From NCBI GenBank assembly GCA_024408505.1, contig JAKSUZ010000008.1:1-54964 (forward strand): a stretch of DNA of 54,964 bases, written 5' to 3'. This stretch comes from Bacilli bacterium (lineage in GTDB: Bacteria; Bacillota_I; Bacilli_A; RFN20; CAG-826). Below the pieces are notes generated by a model that was not told the DNA's origin, ran no database searches, and was given only the letters and a program-made list of their open reading frames with translations. The translations under genes were made by a program, and so were the position numbers. Positions 16,196 to 26,882 of the stretch are shown here, piece after piece. Position 1 is the stretch's first letter. Each line of letters opens with the position of its first letter.

Positions 16196-18199
16196 ATGAA
16201 AAGTAAATATTTATTGCTGGTAGGATTACTACCTTTGTTTTATTCATGTGCGAACAAAACAAATGTAACTACTCAAATGAATTATCAAAATCAGCCAATG
16301 GTAGACAATGAAGAAAGCGATGATTCAGATTCTTGCACGGTGCTATATGTTGGCAAAAATGTAAGTAAAAATAAAAAAGCTATAATTGCACGTACTAGTG
16401 ATGCTGGTCCTGGTGCAATGATGATAAATACAACTATATTCCCACATAATTCTCTTGCTAACCAAACTATTACTTCTAATAAAGGTTTTACCTACAAGAT
16501 GCCAAGCACAACGTATAAATACATTTCCACTCCACGTAATCCAGTTATCAATAAAGGACACCATTGGGAAGCCAGTGCTATAAATGAAAACGGAGTTGGT
16601 GTTAGTGCAACTTTATCTTGTTACACCAAAAACGAAATTCTCGCTGAAAACGTTGATCCATTAGTGCCTACTGGTATTGGCGAAGATAATATCGCTCAAA
16701 TTGTTGGCGCGACCGCTACCACCGCTCGTGAAGGGATGGAAATTATCGCTAATATTATTGAAGATCAAGGTTCAGTCGAAACTAATGCTATTATGACCAT
16801 TGATCAAAATGAAGCTTGGTATATGGAAATTTATAGCGGGCATCAATACGTTGCCGTTAAATGCCCAGATAACATGATTCTTACAGCAGGCAATGAATTT
16901 GTATTTGATTCAATAGAAAAGATGAGCAGCGAGATGGGCATTAAAGAGAGCGACATGATATTAAGTGGCAAACTACTTGAGACCGTGCCTGAGGATTTAA
17001 GGAAACCAACTGGTGTTGAGGATGTAAGAAAATTAGAACTAGCTAATTCTTATGCTGACTTTAGCCATGGTGATCTTTGCCACACTCGTACTTGGCGTGG
17101 CTATAATATGTTCGCGAAAAATAATTATCCTCAATGGGAAAAATACGATGTTAATCAAAAATACGACGCTTTCTATAAACCAGATAACAAAGATTTAGAT
17201 ATTCATGATGTCACTAGATATATGCGCGATCGTTATGAAGATATTTTAGAGATAAGTGGACCAAACACTCAAAGGTTTAAAGAATTAGAGGCCGAACATA
17301 ATTTACGTTACATCGGTATTGAAAACGCCTATCAAGTACATGCTATTCAATCTGATAAAGAGTTACCTAAAGATTTAGCGGCGACAGAATGGCTAAGTAT
17401 CTCTAATTCTAACTACACACCATTCGTACCAATTAATTGTTCAATTAGACACATGTCTGATTATTATACTAGAGTATCTGATACTTATAGTTATGATGAA
17501 AAGTCTGCTGCTAATATCTTTAAGAAACTGAATACTCTAGCGAGAAATGATCGTGAATTCTATGGAAGACCTATTGAAAACTTCTGGATTACATATGAAA
17601 ACATTTGGGAACAACAATATAATGATCTCATTAATCAAGTAAAAGATTTAGACACTAACAGTCGTTCTGAAATTATGACTAACTATATAACTCAAATTCA
17701 GAACGATGCCGTTAAGACTGCTTTATTTATGATTGATGATTTAACTTGGCATATGATGAACGATTCTTTTGACTTTGGTTCGCCTACGCGTTATAGACCA
17801 TGCGTAAATGTAAAAGAGTACGCTACTAAGTATGGGTATAGCTATAGCAAAAACAACAAAACCGTTACTATTAAAAAAGGTCAAGAACAATATACTTTAG
17901 TACAGACTAGAGAAGATTATCGTCCGGGCGACACTAAAAATATTTATCGTCCAGAAGGTGAAGTAAGATATGGCGACAATATAGATAAAATCGAAATGGT
18001 TATTAAAGATGATGAAGTATATATCCCACACGAAACTTTAGTGAAATATGTTAAAGGTGACTTGATAATTAATATGAATGATTATCGCGACCCATTTAAC
18101 CATGCAGTGTGGATTATTCCCGTTTCAATCGGAGTTCCACTTATAGGCGTAGTGATTTTCTTCGTACTTAAAAACGCAAGAAAACAAAAGACAATATAA
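16196..18199 (+). CDS. membrane-anchored C69-family dipeptidase
   Basis: 667 residues. N-terminal signal peptide (to about residue 18, SCANK) followed by a linker. CTVLYVGKNVSK at about residue 48 is the family N-terminal motif, in which Cys becomes the nucleophile after processing. ARTSDAG follows. The family hydrolyses dipeptides and related amides (Ntn-hydrolase fold). The C-terminus has a transmembrane helix (WIIPVSIGVPLIGVVIFFVL, about 639-658) and a basic tail, which would fix the enzyme on the outside of the cell. Ribosome binding site AGAGGT. Stand-alone gene; a role in external peptide use is inferred. Confidence 0.85.
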   Translation: MKSKYLLLVGLLPLFYSCANKTNVTTQMNYQNQPMVDNEESDDSDSCTVLYVGKNVSKNKKAIIARTSDAGPGAMMINTTIFPHNSLANQTITSNKGFTYKMPSTTYKYISTPRNPVINKGHHWEASAINENGVGVSATLSCYTKNEILAENVDPLVPTGIGEDNIAQIVGATATTAREGMEIIANIIEDQGSVETNAIMTIDQNEAWYMEIYSGHQYVAVKCPDNMILTAGNEFVFDSIEKMSSEMGIKESDMILSGKLLETVPEDLRKPTGVEDVRKLELANSYADFSHGDLCHTRTWRGYNMFAKNNYPQWEKYDVNQKYDAFYKPDNKDLDIHDVTRYMRDRYEDILEISGPNTQRFKELEAEHNLRYIGIENAYQVHAIQSDKELPKDLAATEWLSISNSNYTPFVPINCSIRHMSDYYTRVSDTYSYDEKSAANIFKKLNTLARNDREFYGRPIENFWITYENIWEQQYNDLINQVKDLDTNSRSEIMTNYITQIQNDAVKTALFMIDDLTWHMMNDSFDFGSPTRYRPCVNVKEYATKYGYSYSKNNKTVTIKKGQEQYTLVQTREDYRPGDTKNIYRPEGEVRYGDNIDKIEMVIKDDEVYIPHETLVKYVKGDLIINMNDYRDPFNHAVWIIPVSIGVPLIGVVIFFVLKNARKQKTI

Positions 18200-18206
18200 G
18201 TAATAA

Positions 18207-18773
18207 TTATTGACCAATGTTAATAGAGTGATAGTTATTAGCGGCTCTTCTTTTATCCGCATCGATTATATTATCAACTGCGATAATAACCGCTACTAAG
18301 AATGGTCCATCATCTTTATCATCGAAGGTGATTTTATATTTATCAGTAATGCCAACGGTCATTACGACTTTATCAGTAGATTTCTTTAAATTGCCATTAA
18401 CAATCTTACCAATGGCTTTGCCACCATACATAACTTGTGCGCCACCGCCAAAGGTAAAGCTACCGACAATTTCCATCTTCTTTTCAACGCCTTCAATTTC
18501 ATAACCACACTTAAAGGCTCCGTTTTGCTTAACACGAGCAATTTCTTTCTTATTCGCGTCATAAATAATGGCCGCGCGTTTAAATGGTCCATGAATACGC
18601 TTATTACACACAACGTATAAAAGCTCCTTGTTCATAGTCATGATTTTTTTCTTATACTTTTTAGAAAAAACGTTACTAGCAAAGCTACCTTTAACTTTAT
18701 AGACTTGTTCATCTTTTTCGTTAAGGACTTTGCTGCTACTTGTAAATAATTTGTTTTTAACTAATAATTCCAT
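18207..18773 (-). CDS. LURP-one/Tubby-C-like protein
   Basis: 188 residues, mostly beta strands: LLVKNKLFTSSSKVLNEKDE at the start, then strand pairs such as VYKVKGSF and EIARVKQNGAF, and the family-like tail PFLVAVIIAVDNI. This fits the LURP-one-related/Tubby C-terminal fold, whose bacterial members have no settled role. It is the last gene downstream of lysS (25 bp gap) and may belong to that operon. Ribosome binding site AAGGAG. Confidence 0.6.
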   Translation of the reverse strand: MELLVKNKLFTSSSKVLNEKDEQVYKVKGSFASNVFSKKYKKKIMTMNKELLYVVCNKRIHGPFKRAAIIYDANKKEIARVKQNGAFKCGYEIEGVEKKMEIVGSFTFGGGAQVMYGGKAIGKIVNGNLKKSTDKVVMTVGITDKYKITFDDKDDGPFLVAVIIAVDNIIDADKRRAANNYHSINIGQ

Positions 18774-18798
18774 AATTATCTCCTTTTATTATTATAAA

Positions 18799-20286
18799 TT
18801 ATTTTCTATCTTTCATAGTTGGAAAGAGAATTACTTCGCGAATACTCTTCTCATTACACATAAGCATTACTAAGCGGTCAATACCAATACCAATACCACC
18901 TGCTGGAGGCATACCATACTCTAAGGCTTCTAAGAAATCATAATCCATTTCATTCGCTTCTTCATCGCCTCTTTCCTTTGCTTTTAATTGTTCTACAAAT
19001 CTCTCTTTTTGATCAATTGGGTCATTAAGTTCAGTATAAGCATTCGCCACCTCATGACCGTCAATAAATAGTTCAAAGCGTTCCACGAATCTAGGATCTT
19101 TACTCTTCTTAGTTAATGGAGAAACTTCAATTGGATAAGTATGTACGAATGTTGGTTGAATTAATTTTTCTTCACAGAACTTCTCAAAGAACGCATTCAT
19201 AATTTGTCCGGTTGAGGTTACAAGTTTTGGATCATATTCAACTTGATGCTTCTCGGCTAATTTAACCGCCTCATCAAATTTAATATCTTGCGTAAAATCA
19301 ATGCCGGTTGCTTCTTTAATTAATTCCGCCATTGAAACCCATCTAAATGGTTTACCAACATCAATAGTCTTATCATCATAAGGTAATGAAGTAGTACCTA
19401 CAACCGTTTTAGCAATTTCTCTAATAACCCCTTCACATATATTCTTCATGTCTTCAAGATCACCATAGGCTTGATATAGTTCAACCGTAGTGAACTCAGG
19501 ATTATGAGTAGTGTCCATACCTTCATTACGGAACAATCTACCTATTTCGTAGACACGTTCAAGACCGCCCACTAATAATTTCTTAAGCGGTAATTCAGTT
19601 GCGATTCTTAAATAGAAGTCTTTATCTAAAGTGTTATGATGAGTCACAAATGGACGAGCATTTGCGCCGCCAAGGATTGGTGATAATACGCTAGTCTCGA
19701 CTTCAATGAATCCTAATGAATCAAAATATTTTTGCATCGCTCTAATAATTTTTGGACGCATAATCGCATTCTTCTTTGCGTTCTCGTTCACGATTAAATC
19801 AACATAACGATGACGATATCTTTCTTCGACATCAGTAAGTCCATGATATTTCTCTGGAAATGGTCTAAGTGATTTAGTTAAATGCGTATATTCAGTAACT
19901 CTTACGGTTAATTCACCAGTGCGCGTTAACATTAGACGCCCTTTGATGCCTACGATATCTCCGATATCTGCTAATTTAAATAATTCATAAGGCTTTTCGC
20001 CAATAATATCAATACCAACATAAGCTTGGATTTTGCCCGTCTTATCTTGGATATTCATAAATGAAGCTTTACCCATTCTTCTAAGAGCATTAATACGTCC
20101 CGCTAAAGTAACAATAATATTTTCTTGTTCTAATTTAGCATTATCTTTTCCTTCGGCTAGTTTACGCGCTTCACTTATTAAATGAGTGCGAATAAACTTA
20201 TGACCAAAAGGATCAACTCCTAACTCTTTATACTTAGGAAGTTTGTCTCTTCTTACTTTTTCTTGATCAGTTAGATTGTTTTCCAT
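18799..20286 (-). CDS. lysS: lysyl-tRNA synthetase, class II
   Basis: 495 residues, normal length. It charges tRNA-Lys with lysine using ATP. The N-terminal OB-fold anticodon-binding domain covers about residues 50-165 (TLAGRINALRRMGKASF). The class II motif 2 is RLFRNEGMDTTHNPEFTTVE and motif 3 GGIGIGIDRLVM. Its start overlaps the end of dusB by 20 bp, a coupling also kept in other Bacillota, where dusB precedes lysS. Confidence 0.97.
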   Translation of the reverse strand: MENNLTDQEKVRRDKLPKYKELGVDPFGHKFIRTHLISEARKLAEGKDNAKLEQENIIVTLAGRINALRRMGKASFMNIQDKTGKIQAYVGIDIIGEKPYELFKLADIGDIVGIKGRLMLTRTGELTVRVTEYTHLTKSLRPFPEKYHGLTDVEERYRHRYVDLIVNENAKKNAIMRPKIIRAMQKYFDSLGFIEVETSVLSPILGGANARPFVTHHNTLDKDFYLRIATELPLKKLLVGGLERVYEIGRLFRNEGMDTTHNPEFTTVELYQAYGDLEDMKNICEGVIREIAKTVVGTTSLPYDDKTIDVGKPFRWVSMAELIKEATGIDFTQDIKFDEAVKLAEKHQVEYDPKLVTSTGQIMNAFFEKFCEEKLIQPTFVHTYPIEVSPLTKKSKDPRFVERFELFIDGHEVANAYTELNDPIDQKERFVEQLKAKERGDEEANEMDYDFLEALEYGMPPAGGIGIGIDRLVMLMCNEKSIREVILFPTMKDRK

Positions 20287-21265
20287 AACCTAATTCCTTT
20301 GTGACTCTTTTTAAGATTTTATCTAAGTCTTGATAACTTTTGATATTTTGCGAGATTTCGCACCTAATCTTCTTAGCTTCTTTAAATCCAAAGAAGAATT
20401 TCGGAGCAATACTACGCAAGATAGCAATCGCCGTTCTCTCACCTTTTTCTAAGATAAGAGCCTTAGATAGCTCACGACAATATTTTATATTTTCTAATTG
20501 AGATATGTTATCTATTTTTTGCTTTTTTGATAAATACTTATCAATTTGGGTAATTAAATGAGGATTCCCTACTCCTCCACGAGCAACCATAACTGCTTGT
20601 GCTTTAGTGATTTTTAAAGCCTTAATTGCATCATCTAAAGAGAAGATATTCCCACTAATGATTAATGGTACTTTCATCTTCTTTCCATAATCTTTTAATA
20701 AATCATAATGCGGCTTACCGCTATATAATTCTTTAGTGGTTCTCGCGTGTATCGCAATCGCTTTAACTCCCGCTTTAGTTAAAACATTAATGACTTCATC
20801 TACATTAATGTGTTCATTATCAATGCCTAAGCGAATCTTAGCAGTAACCGGTTTCTTAGAATGCTTAGCAATCGCTTTAACATATTTCTCTAGTTTTTTA
20901 GGATTTTTAAGCCACGATGAACCCGCACCTGAACTAGTAACCTTTCTAACTGGGCAACCAAAATTTAAATCTAAGAAATCATATTTAATCCTTAATTCGT
21001 TATTGATGATATCCATTGCTTTAAGAGTGATATCAATCTTACTTCCAAATAATTGTAAAGCGACTGGTCGATCTAATTTAGAGGTCTTCAAATAATCAAT
21101 GGTTTTTTGATTATGATGGACTATCCCAGCATCACTTATCATTTCGGTAACCGAATAGCCAACCCCGAATGGTTTCATGAATTCACGGTAGCTTAAAGAA
21201 GTAATGCCCGCCATAGGGGCGAGCACTACTTGTGAATTAATTTTGATACTACCAATCTTCCACAT
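20267..21265 (-). CDS. dusB: tRNA-dihydrouridine synthase
   Basis: 332 residues. FMN-dependent reduction of uridine to dihydrouridine in tRNA. Family signatures: LAPMAGITSLSYR (FMN site), DLNFGCPVRKVTSSGAG with the catalytic Cys near residue 103, AIHARTTKELYSG, and MVARGGVGNP (phosphate binding). The start ATG overlaps the stop of ftsH (TAATG), and the end overlaps lysS. Confidence 0.93.
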   Translation of the reverse strand: MWKIGSIKINSQVVLAPMAGITSLSYREFMKPFGVGYSVTEMISDAGIVHHNQKTIDYLKTSKLDRPVALQLFGSKIDITLKAMDIINNELRIKYDFLDLNFGCPVRKVTSSGAGSSWLKNPKKLEKYVKAIAKHSKKPVTAKIRLGIDNEHINVDEVINVLTKAGVKAIAIHARTTKELYSGKPHYDLLKDYGKKMKVPLIISGNIFSLDDAIKALKITKAQAVMVARGGVGNPHLITQIDKYLSKKQKIDNISQLENIKYCRELSKALILEKGERTAIAILRSIAPKFFFGFKEAKKIRCEISQNIKSYQDLDKILKRVTKELGYGKQSN

Positions 21266-23415
21266 TACTTCTTCGCTGGTTCTTCTTTCTTCTCTTCCGC
21301 CTTAGGCTCAACCTTAGCTGGTTTAGCTTTCTTTTCGGTAGGAAGTTTCTTATTTTTTAATAAGTAATCAATTTGTTCAGCGGTAATTGATTCATGCTCA
21401 AGTAAAGTATTCGCAATGAGAGTAACATCGGCTTTACGTTTAGTAATAATCTTCTTTGCTTCTTCATGAGCTTCATCGATAATTTCACGAACCGCTTTAT
21501 CAATTTCAAGCGCAACTTGCGCAGAGAAATTCTTTTGGCTGTTAGTGTAGTCACGACCAAGGAATACGCTTCCGGTATCCTTTTCATATTGGATTGGTCC
21601 TAACTTAGACATACCGTATTCAGTAACCATTAAGCGGGCAATACGCGTAGCGACTTCAATGTCATTATGTGCACCGGTAGAGATATCTTTAAAGAAGATT
21701 TCTTCTGAGCTACGTCCGCCTAAATACCCAACAATTCGCGCAAATAATTCTTTCTTAGTAAGAATAAACCGGTCATTTTCTGGAGTCATTAAGACGTGAC
21801 CACCAGTTTGCCCACGTGGAATAATAGTAATCTTTTGAACTTTATCTGAGTCAGGTAAAGTAAGACCAATAATCGCATGACCAGCTTCGTGGAACGCAAC
21901 CGTTTTTCTTTCTCTTTCAGTCATTGAACGAGATTTCTTAGCTGGACCAGCAATACGTCTATCAATCGCTTCATCAATATCTTTAGTAGTAACTATTTCA
22001 CGATTTTCACGAACTGCTAAGATAGCTGCTTCGTTCATAATGTTTTCAATATCAGCACCCGAGAAACCAACCGTACGTTTAGCTAATGCACTAAAGTCTA
22101 CGCTTGGATCAATCTTCTTATTAGCGCTATGAACTTTAAAGATTGCTTCACGACCTTTCTTATCGGGTAAGCTAACTGTAATTTGACGATCGAAACGACC
22201 CGCTCTAAGTAAGGCTGGATCAAGAACGTCATCGCGGTTAGTAGCGGCAATGACAATAATTCCTGAGTTATCTTCAAAACCATCCATTTCTACGAGTAAC
22301 TGGTTAAGGGTTTGTTCACGTTCATCGTTACCACCACCTAAACCAGCACCACGTTGACGACCGACCGCATCAATTTCATCAATGAAGATTAAGCAAGGCG
22401 CAGTTTGTTTAGCTTTCGCAAACATATCACGAACACGACCGGCACCAACACCAACGAACATTTCAACGAAATCCGAACCAGAAATAGAATAGAAAGGAAC
22501 ACCTGCTTCACCCGCAACGGCTTTTGCTAATAAAGTTTTACCAGTTCCTGGTGGACCAACAAGTAATATACCTTTTGGTAACTTCGCACCTAATTTAGAG
22601 AACTTACCTGGTTCTTTTAAATATTGAACCACTTCTTCCATTTCAGCTTTTTCTTCATCGCAACCGGCAACATCTTTGAAACGTACTTTGCTTTGGTCAA
22701 CGCGTCTAGCTCTACTTTGATTGAAGCTTAAAGCTTTAGCATTAGTGTTACCAATTGATCTAGATAATCCACGGAATAAGAAGAACGCAACTAAAATCGT
22801 AATAATTAACATTATGATAGTTGGTCCCCAAGCATCCCACCAAGAGACTTGGAAGTTATCATTGACGAATAAACCAAATCCTTTCTTTTCTTCAGGAGTA
22901 AAACGACCCTTATTTTCATCAATCGCTTCTTTGATTTTCTTTTCAAAGCATGTGTGGTAGTTAATGTGATAAACAGGCGTCACGCCAACTTGTTTATCTC
23001 CACCATCAGTAAAATACGGGAAAGCAACTGTTTCGCCTTCCTTATATAAATGATCGAAGAAACCATTTTCTGCTTCTAATCTTTCATTACTAACATTAAC
23101 GGTGAAGTTATAAGTTTTATTTTCTTTCTTATCATAGGCATTGCCAACAATAGTCGCAGCCTTTTCATTAGTAGAAATGGTTGCGTACTTAATGTAGGTA
23201 TATCCTAAAGTTGGATCTTCTTTATCGGTTTCATTAACTAAACGAAGGGTATTATTTAATTCATCTTCGCTCCAGACTGTAACGCGATTCCACATATTAC
23301 GTGTCATTAAAATAACGATGCCGGTAATCGCAGCAATAATTAAAATGTAAGGAAGGATTGATAAAAAGACATTACGTTTGGGTGCTTGCTGTGGTTTTTT
23401 GTTTTTCTCATCCAT
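21265..23415 (-). CDS. ftsH: ATP-dependent zinc metalloprotease FtsH
   Basis: 716 residues. Membrane-bound AAA+ protease that degrades misfolded membrane proteins and tagged proteins. Transmembrane helices at about 15-37 and 198-215 enclose an external domain. Walker A GPPGTGKT at 287-294, Walker B IFIDEID near 345, SRH up to RAGRFDR at 404-410, zinc motif HEAGH at 509-513. The tail (about 690-716) is very rich in Lys, Glu and Pro. The ATG overlaps the end of tilS by 8 bp. The tilS-ftsH order is conserved in Bacillota. Confidence 0.97.
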   Translation of the reverse strand: MDEKNKKPQQAPKRNVFLSILPYILIIAAITGIVILMTRNMWNRVTVWSEDELNNTLRLVNETDKEDPTLGYTYIKYATISTNEKAATIVGNAYDKKENKTYNFTVNVSNERLEAENGFFDHLYKEGETVAFPYFTDGGDKQVGVTPVYHINYHTCFEKKIKEAIDENKGRFTPEEKKGFGLFVNDNFQVSWWDAWGPTIIMLIITILVAFFLFRGLSRSIGNTNAKALSFNQSRARRVDQSKVRFKDVAGCDEEKAEMEEVVQYLKEPGKFSKLGAKLPKGILLVGPPGTGKTLLAKAVAGEAGVPFYSISGSDFVEMFVGVGAGRVRDMFAKAKQTAPCLIFIDEIDAVGRQRGAGLGGGNDEREQTLNQLLVEMDGFEDNSGIIVIAATNRDDVLDPALLRAGRFDRQITVSLPDKKGREAIFKVHSANKKIDPSVDFSALAKRTVGFSGADIENIMNEAAILAVRENREIVTTKDIDEAIDRRIAGPAKKSRSMTERERKTVAFHEAGHAIIGLTLPDSDKVQKITIIPRGQTGGHVLMTPENDRFILTKKELFARIVGYLGGRSSEEIFFKDISTGAHNDIEVATRIARLMVTEYGMSKLGPIQYEKDTGSVFLGRDYTNSQKNFSAQVALEIDKAVREIIDEAHEEAKKIITKRKADVTLIANTLLEHESITAEQIDYLLKNKKLPTEKKAKPAKVEPKAEEKKEEPAKK

Positions 23416-24679
23416 TGTTTTTGATCTCCTTTGTATTAGTAAACTTTATAACGAATGTTGATTTGTGATTATCAACAAAGGTTTTACGATATCTTGGGAC
23501 ATAAATGACTTTGCCATTTTTATCACAGAATATTGGCCAGACTTTGCGATACTTAGTTGGGACCTTCCAATCAATGAACACCCGTCTAAGTTCACACATA
23601 TGATGACCAATCTCAACCGTATCTCCAGGTAAGGGAGAACGAATCGTAATCGGATAATGTTTGGGGAAGATTTTTCTTTCTTCCGCACCGTTAGTAAAAT
23701 CAACATCGAATTCAGGTGTTGATAATTTACCTGGTTTATTAAGTATATATGAATACGGCTTCAAATTGTCAATTTCATCAACACCTAGGGTGATGATGTC
23801 ATATTCTTTAACTAAAGAAACACCATCCGCTAAAGGCATTTGAATATTAGGTGTTTGGGATAAACACATCTTACGAATTTCTTGAATTCTTCCCGCAGAT
23901 AAATCAATATGTGCAGGCGAGTTAGTGCTCACAAATTCGATTAAGACTTCTGCGAATTCATCACGGTCTAATGCAATTAATTCTCTAATTTCTAGTTCGT
24001 TCGCAATTCTAATTCTTTTTTCAAGACTGCTAACGAATTCTTCTTGTTCCATGTTTAAATCATGAATTTCTTTTAAGATATTTTCGCGGTCAATTTCGGA
24101 AAGATGATTAATAACATCTTTTCTAATTTGGTTACGTAAATATTTAGTTTCAAAATTTGACATATCAATAGAATATGGCACTTGATTCTCACGGCAATAA
24201 TTTAATAAATCTTCTTTTGTGTACATAAGTAACGGACGGATTACAATCATGTCACGTAACATAGATATTTCATTTAAACCATATTCTTTAACATGAGCCT
24301 TTCTCATCTTTTGCATTAAGAAAGTTTCAATTAAATCGTCTTGTTGGTGCGCAACAAAGACCCCAGCCGCGTTATATTTTTTATATACTCTTTGGAAGAA
24401 ATCATAACGAGCTTCTCTTGCCCATTCTTGAAAATTACCTTCTTCTTTCATTCCTTTTGTATCAAGGATTTCGATTTTAACGCCAAGCTTTTTGCAATAA
24501 GCGGTAATATCTTTTTGTTCTTGGTTGCTTTCTTTTCTCTTGTGATAATTCACAAAGCAAACTACAAAACGACACTTCGCTTTATAAAGCATATCAAAAA
24601 GTGACATTGAGTCTGGCCCAAAGGAACAGGCTAAGATGTAATTTTTGCTTGGTGAAAATTTATAAGAGAAATGAACCAT
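23408..24679 (-). CDS. tilS: tRNA(Ile)-lysidine synthase
   Basis: 423 residues. It converts C34 of tRNA-Ile(CAU) to lysidine so that AUA is read as Ile. The PP-loop is SFGPDSMS near residue 20, a variant of SGGxDS with Phe in place of the first Gly. VAHQQDDLIETFLMQ follows near 120, and a TilS C-terminal domain (ITIRSPLPGDTVEIG...RRVFIDWKVP) ends the protein. Essential in most bacteria. It begins 2 bp after the hydrolase stop and overlaps ftsH. Confidence 0.93.
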   Translation of the reverse strand: MVHFSYKFSPSKNYILACSFGPDSMSLFDMLYKAKCRFVVCFVNYHKRKESNQEQKDITAYCKKLGVKIEILDTKGMKEEGNFQEWAREARYDFFQRVYKKYNAAGVFVAHQQDDLIETFLMQKMRKAHVKEYGLNEISMLRDMIVIRPLLMYTKEDLLNYCRENQVPYSIDMSNFETKYLRNQIRKDVINHLSEIDRENILKEIHDLNMEQEEFVSSLEKRIRIANELEIRELIALDRDEFAEVLIEFVSTNSPAHIDLSAGRIQEIRKMCLSQTPNIQMPLADGVSLVKEYDIITLGVDEIDNLKPYSYILNKPGKLSTPEFDVDFTNGAEERKIFPKHYPITIRSPLPGDTVEIGHHMCELRRVFIDWKVPTKYRKVWPIFCDKNGKVIYVPRYRKTFVDNHKSTFVIKFTNTKEIKNNG

Positions 24680-24681
24680 GG

Positions 24682-25587
24682 TTATTTTTCAAAGAACTCC
24701 AAAATATCTTTATAAACGATTTTGTTATTACTTTCATTTAAAATTTCATGACGCATATGATCATAGAGTTTTAAGGAAACATTGTCGACGCCTAAGCGTT
24801 TATATTTCTTAAACAATCTTTTTGGTCCTTTACCCATATGACCAACTGGATCTTCTTTACCAGCGATAATATAAATTGAAACAGTCGGACGAATCTTATG
24901 AATAAATTTAGATTTACCAATTCGTCTCATGCCTTTAAGGAAATCACGGTAGAATCCACCGGTGGCAATAAATCCACACTTTGGATCCGCAATATATTTA
25001 TTAACATTTGCTTTGTTATAGCTTAGCCAATCGAAATCAGTTTCACGATTCTTAACCGCTTTCGCAAAATTACCAGTTACTAATCCGGCTAATTTTTTAT
25101 TTGGGAGATCACGCTTATGCTCTGGGACCATTATTTTCGCTAACCGATAAGCAAAACCCATTACAAATGGATTTGCATAATCAGTACCACATAAAACAAC
25201 TTTGTTTACACGTTCATGGAAACGTTGAATGTATTCCTGCGCCATAAATGAACCCATTGAATGAGCGAAAATATAAACAGGTAAACCAGTTTTAAGAAGG
25301 GTGTGTTCAACATCGCCAAATGTTTTTACCGATTTAGAGAATCCGCTTTCTGGCCATATGCCAGGAACGGCTTTATCCTTGATATTTAAGCCTTGACCAT
25401 AGTGATCAATGCAAAAAACATCGTAACCATTTTTGTTAAGGAACGTGGCAAAATTATCATAACGCGCTGCAGTTTCTTGCATACCAGTTATGATGATTAC
25501 ATTGGCTTTTGGTTTCTTAATAGTCCAGCCATAACCATATAGCGTATCGCCGAAACTATTTGTGATTTTAATAAGCTCTTTTGCCAT
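24682..25587 (-). CDS. alpha/beta hydrolase, lysophospholipase-like
   Basis: 301 residues, no signal peptide. The nucleophile elbow is AHSMGS (Ser near residue 110), with GMQE...YDNFATFLNKNGY as the oxyanion region. Candidate Asp in IAGKEDPVGHMGKG and His in YDHMRHEILNE complete the triad. The overall layout fits the PldB/monoglyceride lipase branch; the substrate cannot be read from sequence. First gene of a tight run with tilS, ftsH, dusB and lysS; ribosome binding site AGGAG. Confidence 0.85.
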   Translation of the reverse strand: MAKELIKITNSFGDTLYGYGWTIKKPKANVIIITGMQETAARYDNFATFLNKNGYDVFCIDHYGQGLNIKDKAVPGIWPESGFSKSVKTFGDVEHTLLKTGLPVYIFAHSMGSFMAQEYIQRFHERVNKVVLCGTDYANPFVMGFAYRLAKIMVPEHKRDLPNKKLAGLVTGNFAKAVKNRETDFDWLSYNKANVNKYIADPKCGFIATGGFYRDFLKGMRRIGKSKFIHKIRPTVSIYIIAGKEDPVGHMGKGPKRLFKKYKRLGVDNVSLKLYDHMRHEILNESNNKIVYKDILEFFEK

Positions 25588-25712
25588 AAAAACTCCTATA
25601 ACAAGTTAATGATTTATAATCATTGCTTGACTTATACTATATCACAATTTGTTCTTTTTCTTAAAAAGAAAAAACCATCTAAAAATATATTTAACTACAT
25701 TTTATATCTAAT

Positions 25713-25976
25713 TCATTTTGTAGTTAAAGTATCTTTGATAATATCATAGAGAGTATCGGCATTTTCTTTGGTAACTACTTCTTTAATATTTTTAACTTTA
25801 ATCAAAATCACTCTTTTGCCTAACTCTAATTTAATCGTATCATTTATCTTTACTTCATAAGCTGGCTTAGTGGGTTTATCATTAACGAATATTTTATCTT
25901 CATTAATTAAAACTTTCGCTACTCCGCGTCTTTTAATTAGTCGAGTTAATTTCAGATATTTATCTAAACGCATCAT
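25713..25976 (-). CDS. rqcP: S4-domain RNA-binding protein RqcP
   Basis: 87 residues. S4 fold throughout: MRLDKYLKLTRLIKRRGVAK, then VNDKPTKPAYEVKINDTIKL. RqcP (YabO, Hsp15-like) assists RqcH in adding Ala tails on stalled 50S subunits, a rescue route that runs beside tmRNA. Its place between mfd and tilS is the same as in B. subtilis. The start codon may be the first or second Met; either fits. Confidence 0.85.
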   Translation of the reverse strand: MMRLDKYLKLTRLIKRRGVAKVLINEDKIFVNDKPTKPAYEVKINDTIKLELGKRVILIKVKNIKEVVTKENADTLYDIIKDTLTTK

Positions 25977-26017
25977 AATAAGTATAACCTAAAAATTAAT
26001 AAGTTAATTTACCTAAT

Positions 26018-26023
26018 TAATAT
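26018..26023 (+). promoter_or_regulatory. leaderless-type promoter of the lipoprotein trio
   Basis: A TATAAT box near 26028-26033 lies 6 nt before the ATG at 26040, and no Shine-Dalgarno sequence is visible. Transcription would begin at or beside the start codon. The -35 region just upstream is AT-rich and weak. Coordinates given are approximate. Confidence 0.4.
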
Positions 26024-26039
26024 TATGTATAATTTAATT

Positions 26040-26882
26040 ATGAAAAAAATATTTTTATTAGCGACTTTGTTGCCACTTATCAGCTGCAATAACAATTCTA
26101 CAAATACAAAAGTTATTTGCACTATTGATGCGCCATACACAGTCGTCAGTAATTTAGAGACTTCTTATGCAGTCAATTCGGAAGTAACTATCCAATTCAC
26201 ACCTAAGACTTATTTTGCTCTACCTACAAAAGACCAGATAAGCGTGGAATATGGTGATCAAGATTTTACGTATTCAGAAGATACTGGAACTTTAAAATTA
26301 AAATTAACAACTAACACGTTAATTAGTGTCGATGCTAGTTTAAAATCTGGCAAAAGAGTTAATGCAAGAGAAGTAGAAACATGGATAAATTTTCATACTC
26401 CAGAAGGAGAAGAGGAAAAAGTGTTTAAATCCATTTCTATGAATTGGGGTTTCAATTCAAGCGATAAACCACAAACTGTGACAAAAGCTCATATAAATGA
26501 TTTCTTTGTTAAAACACTATTATTTGAAGAGGCACCAAATTTATTAACTAATTTAACTGGAAGCTTCATTCACACGAATAGTGGAGATGAAGCGATCCCT
26601 ATCGGTGACGATTTTATCAGCAATTTTTTCACAATAAGCATGCTTCGGGATGCTACGTGCCGGTGCTCTATCGATGATAATCAAGCAATCATTTTTTGCG
26701 AAACATGTCGACTTTGGAGTGATGATGAGGAAGAACTAATTCCATCATATGGCAATGCGATTGTTTATTTTGACAACAATGCGATGATTAAAAAATTCTG
26801 TGTAATGTTTGATAATTTTATATATCCCTTTGTTATTGAGAGCCCATTAACTGGAACGTTGGAGTTTAATTATGCCTACTAA
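26040..26882 (+). CDS. lipoprotein, trio member 1
   Basis: 280 residues from the Met at 26040, chosen over a Met five codons upstream that lies in the -10 box. Lipobox LISC. The N-terminal beta domain (about residues 25-105) has the pattern ...FALPTKDQISV...FTYSEDTGTLKLKL...ISV, shared by all three genes of the trio and by the cassette 1 lipoprotein. The second half begins REVETWINFHTPEGEE. No known family. The next gene overlaps its end by 11 bp. Confidence 0.75.
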   Translation: MKKIFLLATLLPLISCNNNSTNTKVICTIDAPYTVVSNLETSYAVNSEVTIQFTPKTYFALPTKDQISVEYGDQDFTYSEDTGTLKLKLTTNTLISVDASLKSGKRVNAREVETWINFHTPEGEEEKVFKSISMNWGFNSSDKPQTVTKAHINDFFVKTLLFEEAPNLLTNLTGSFIHTNSGDEAIPIGDDFISNFFTISMLRDATCRCSIDDNQAIIFCETCRLWSDDEEELIPSYGNAIVYFDNNAMIKKFCVMFDNFIYPFVIESPLTGTLEFNYAY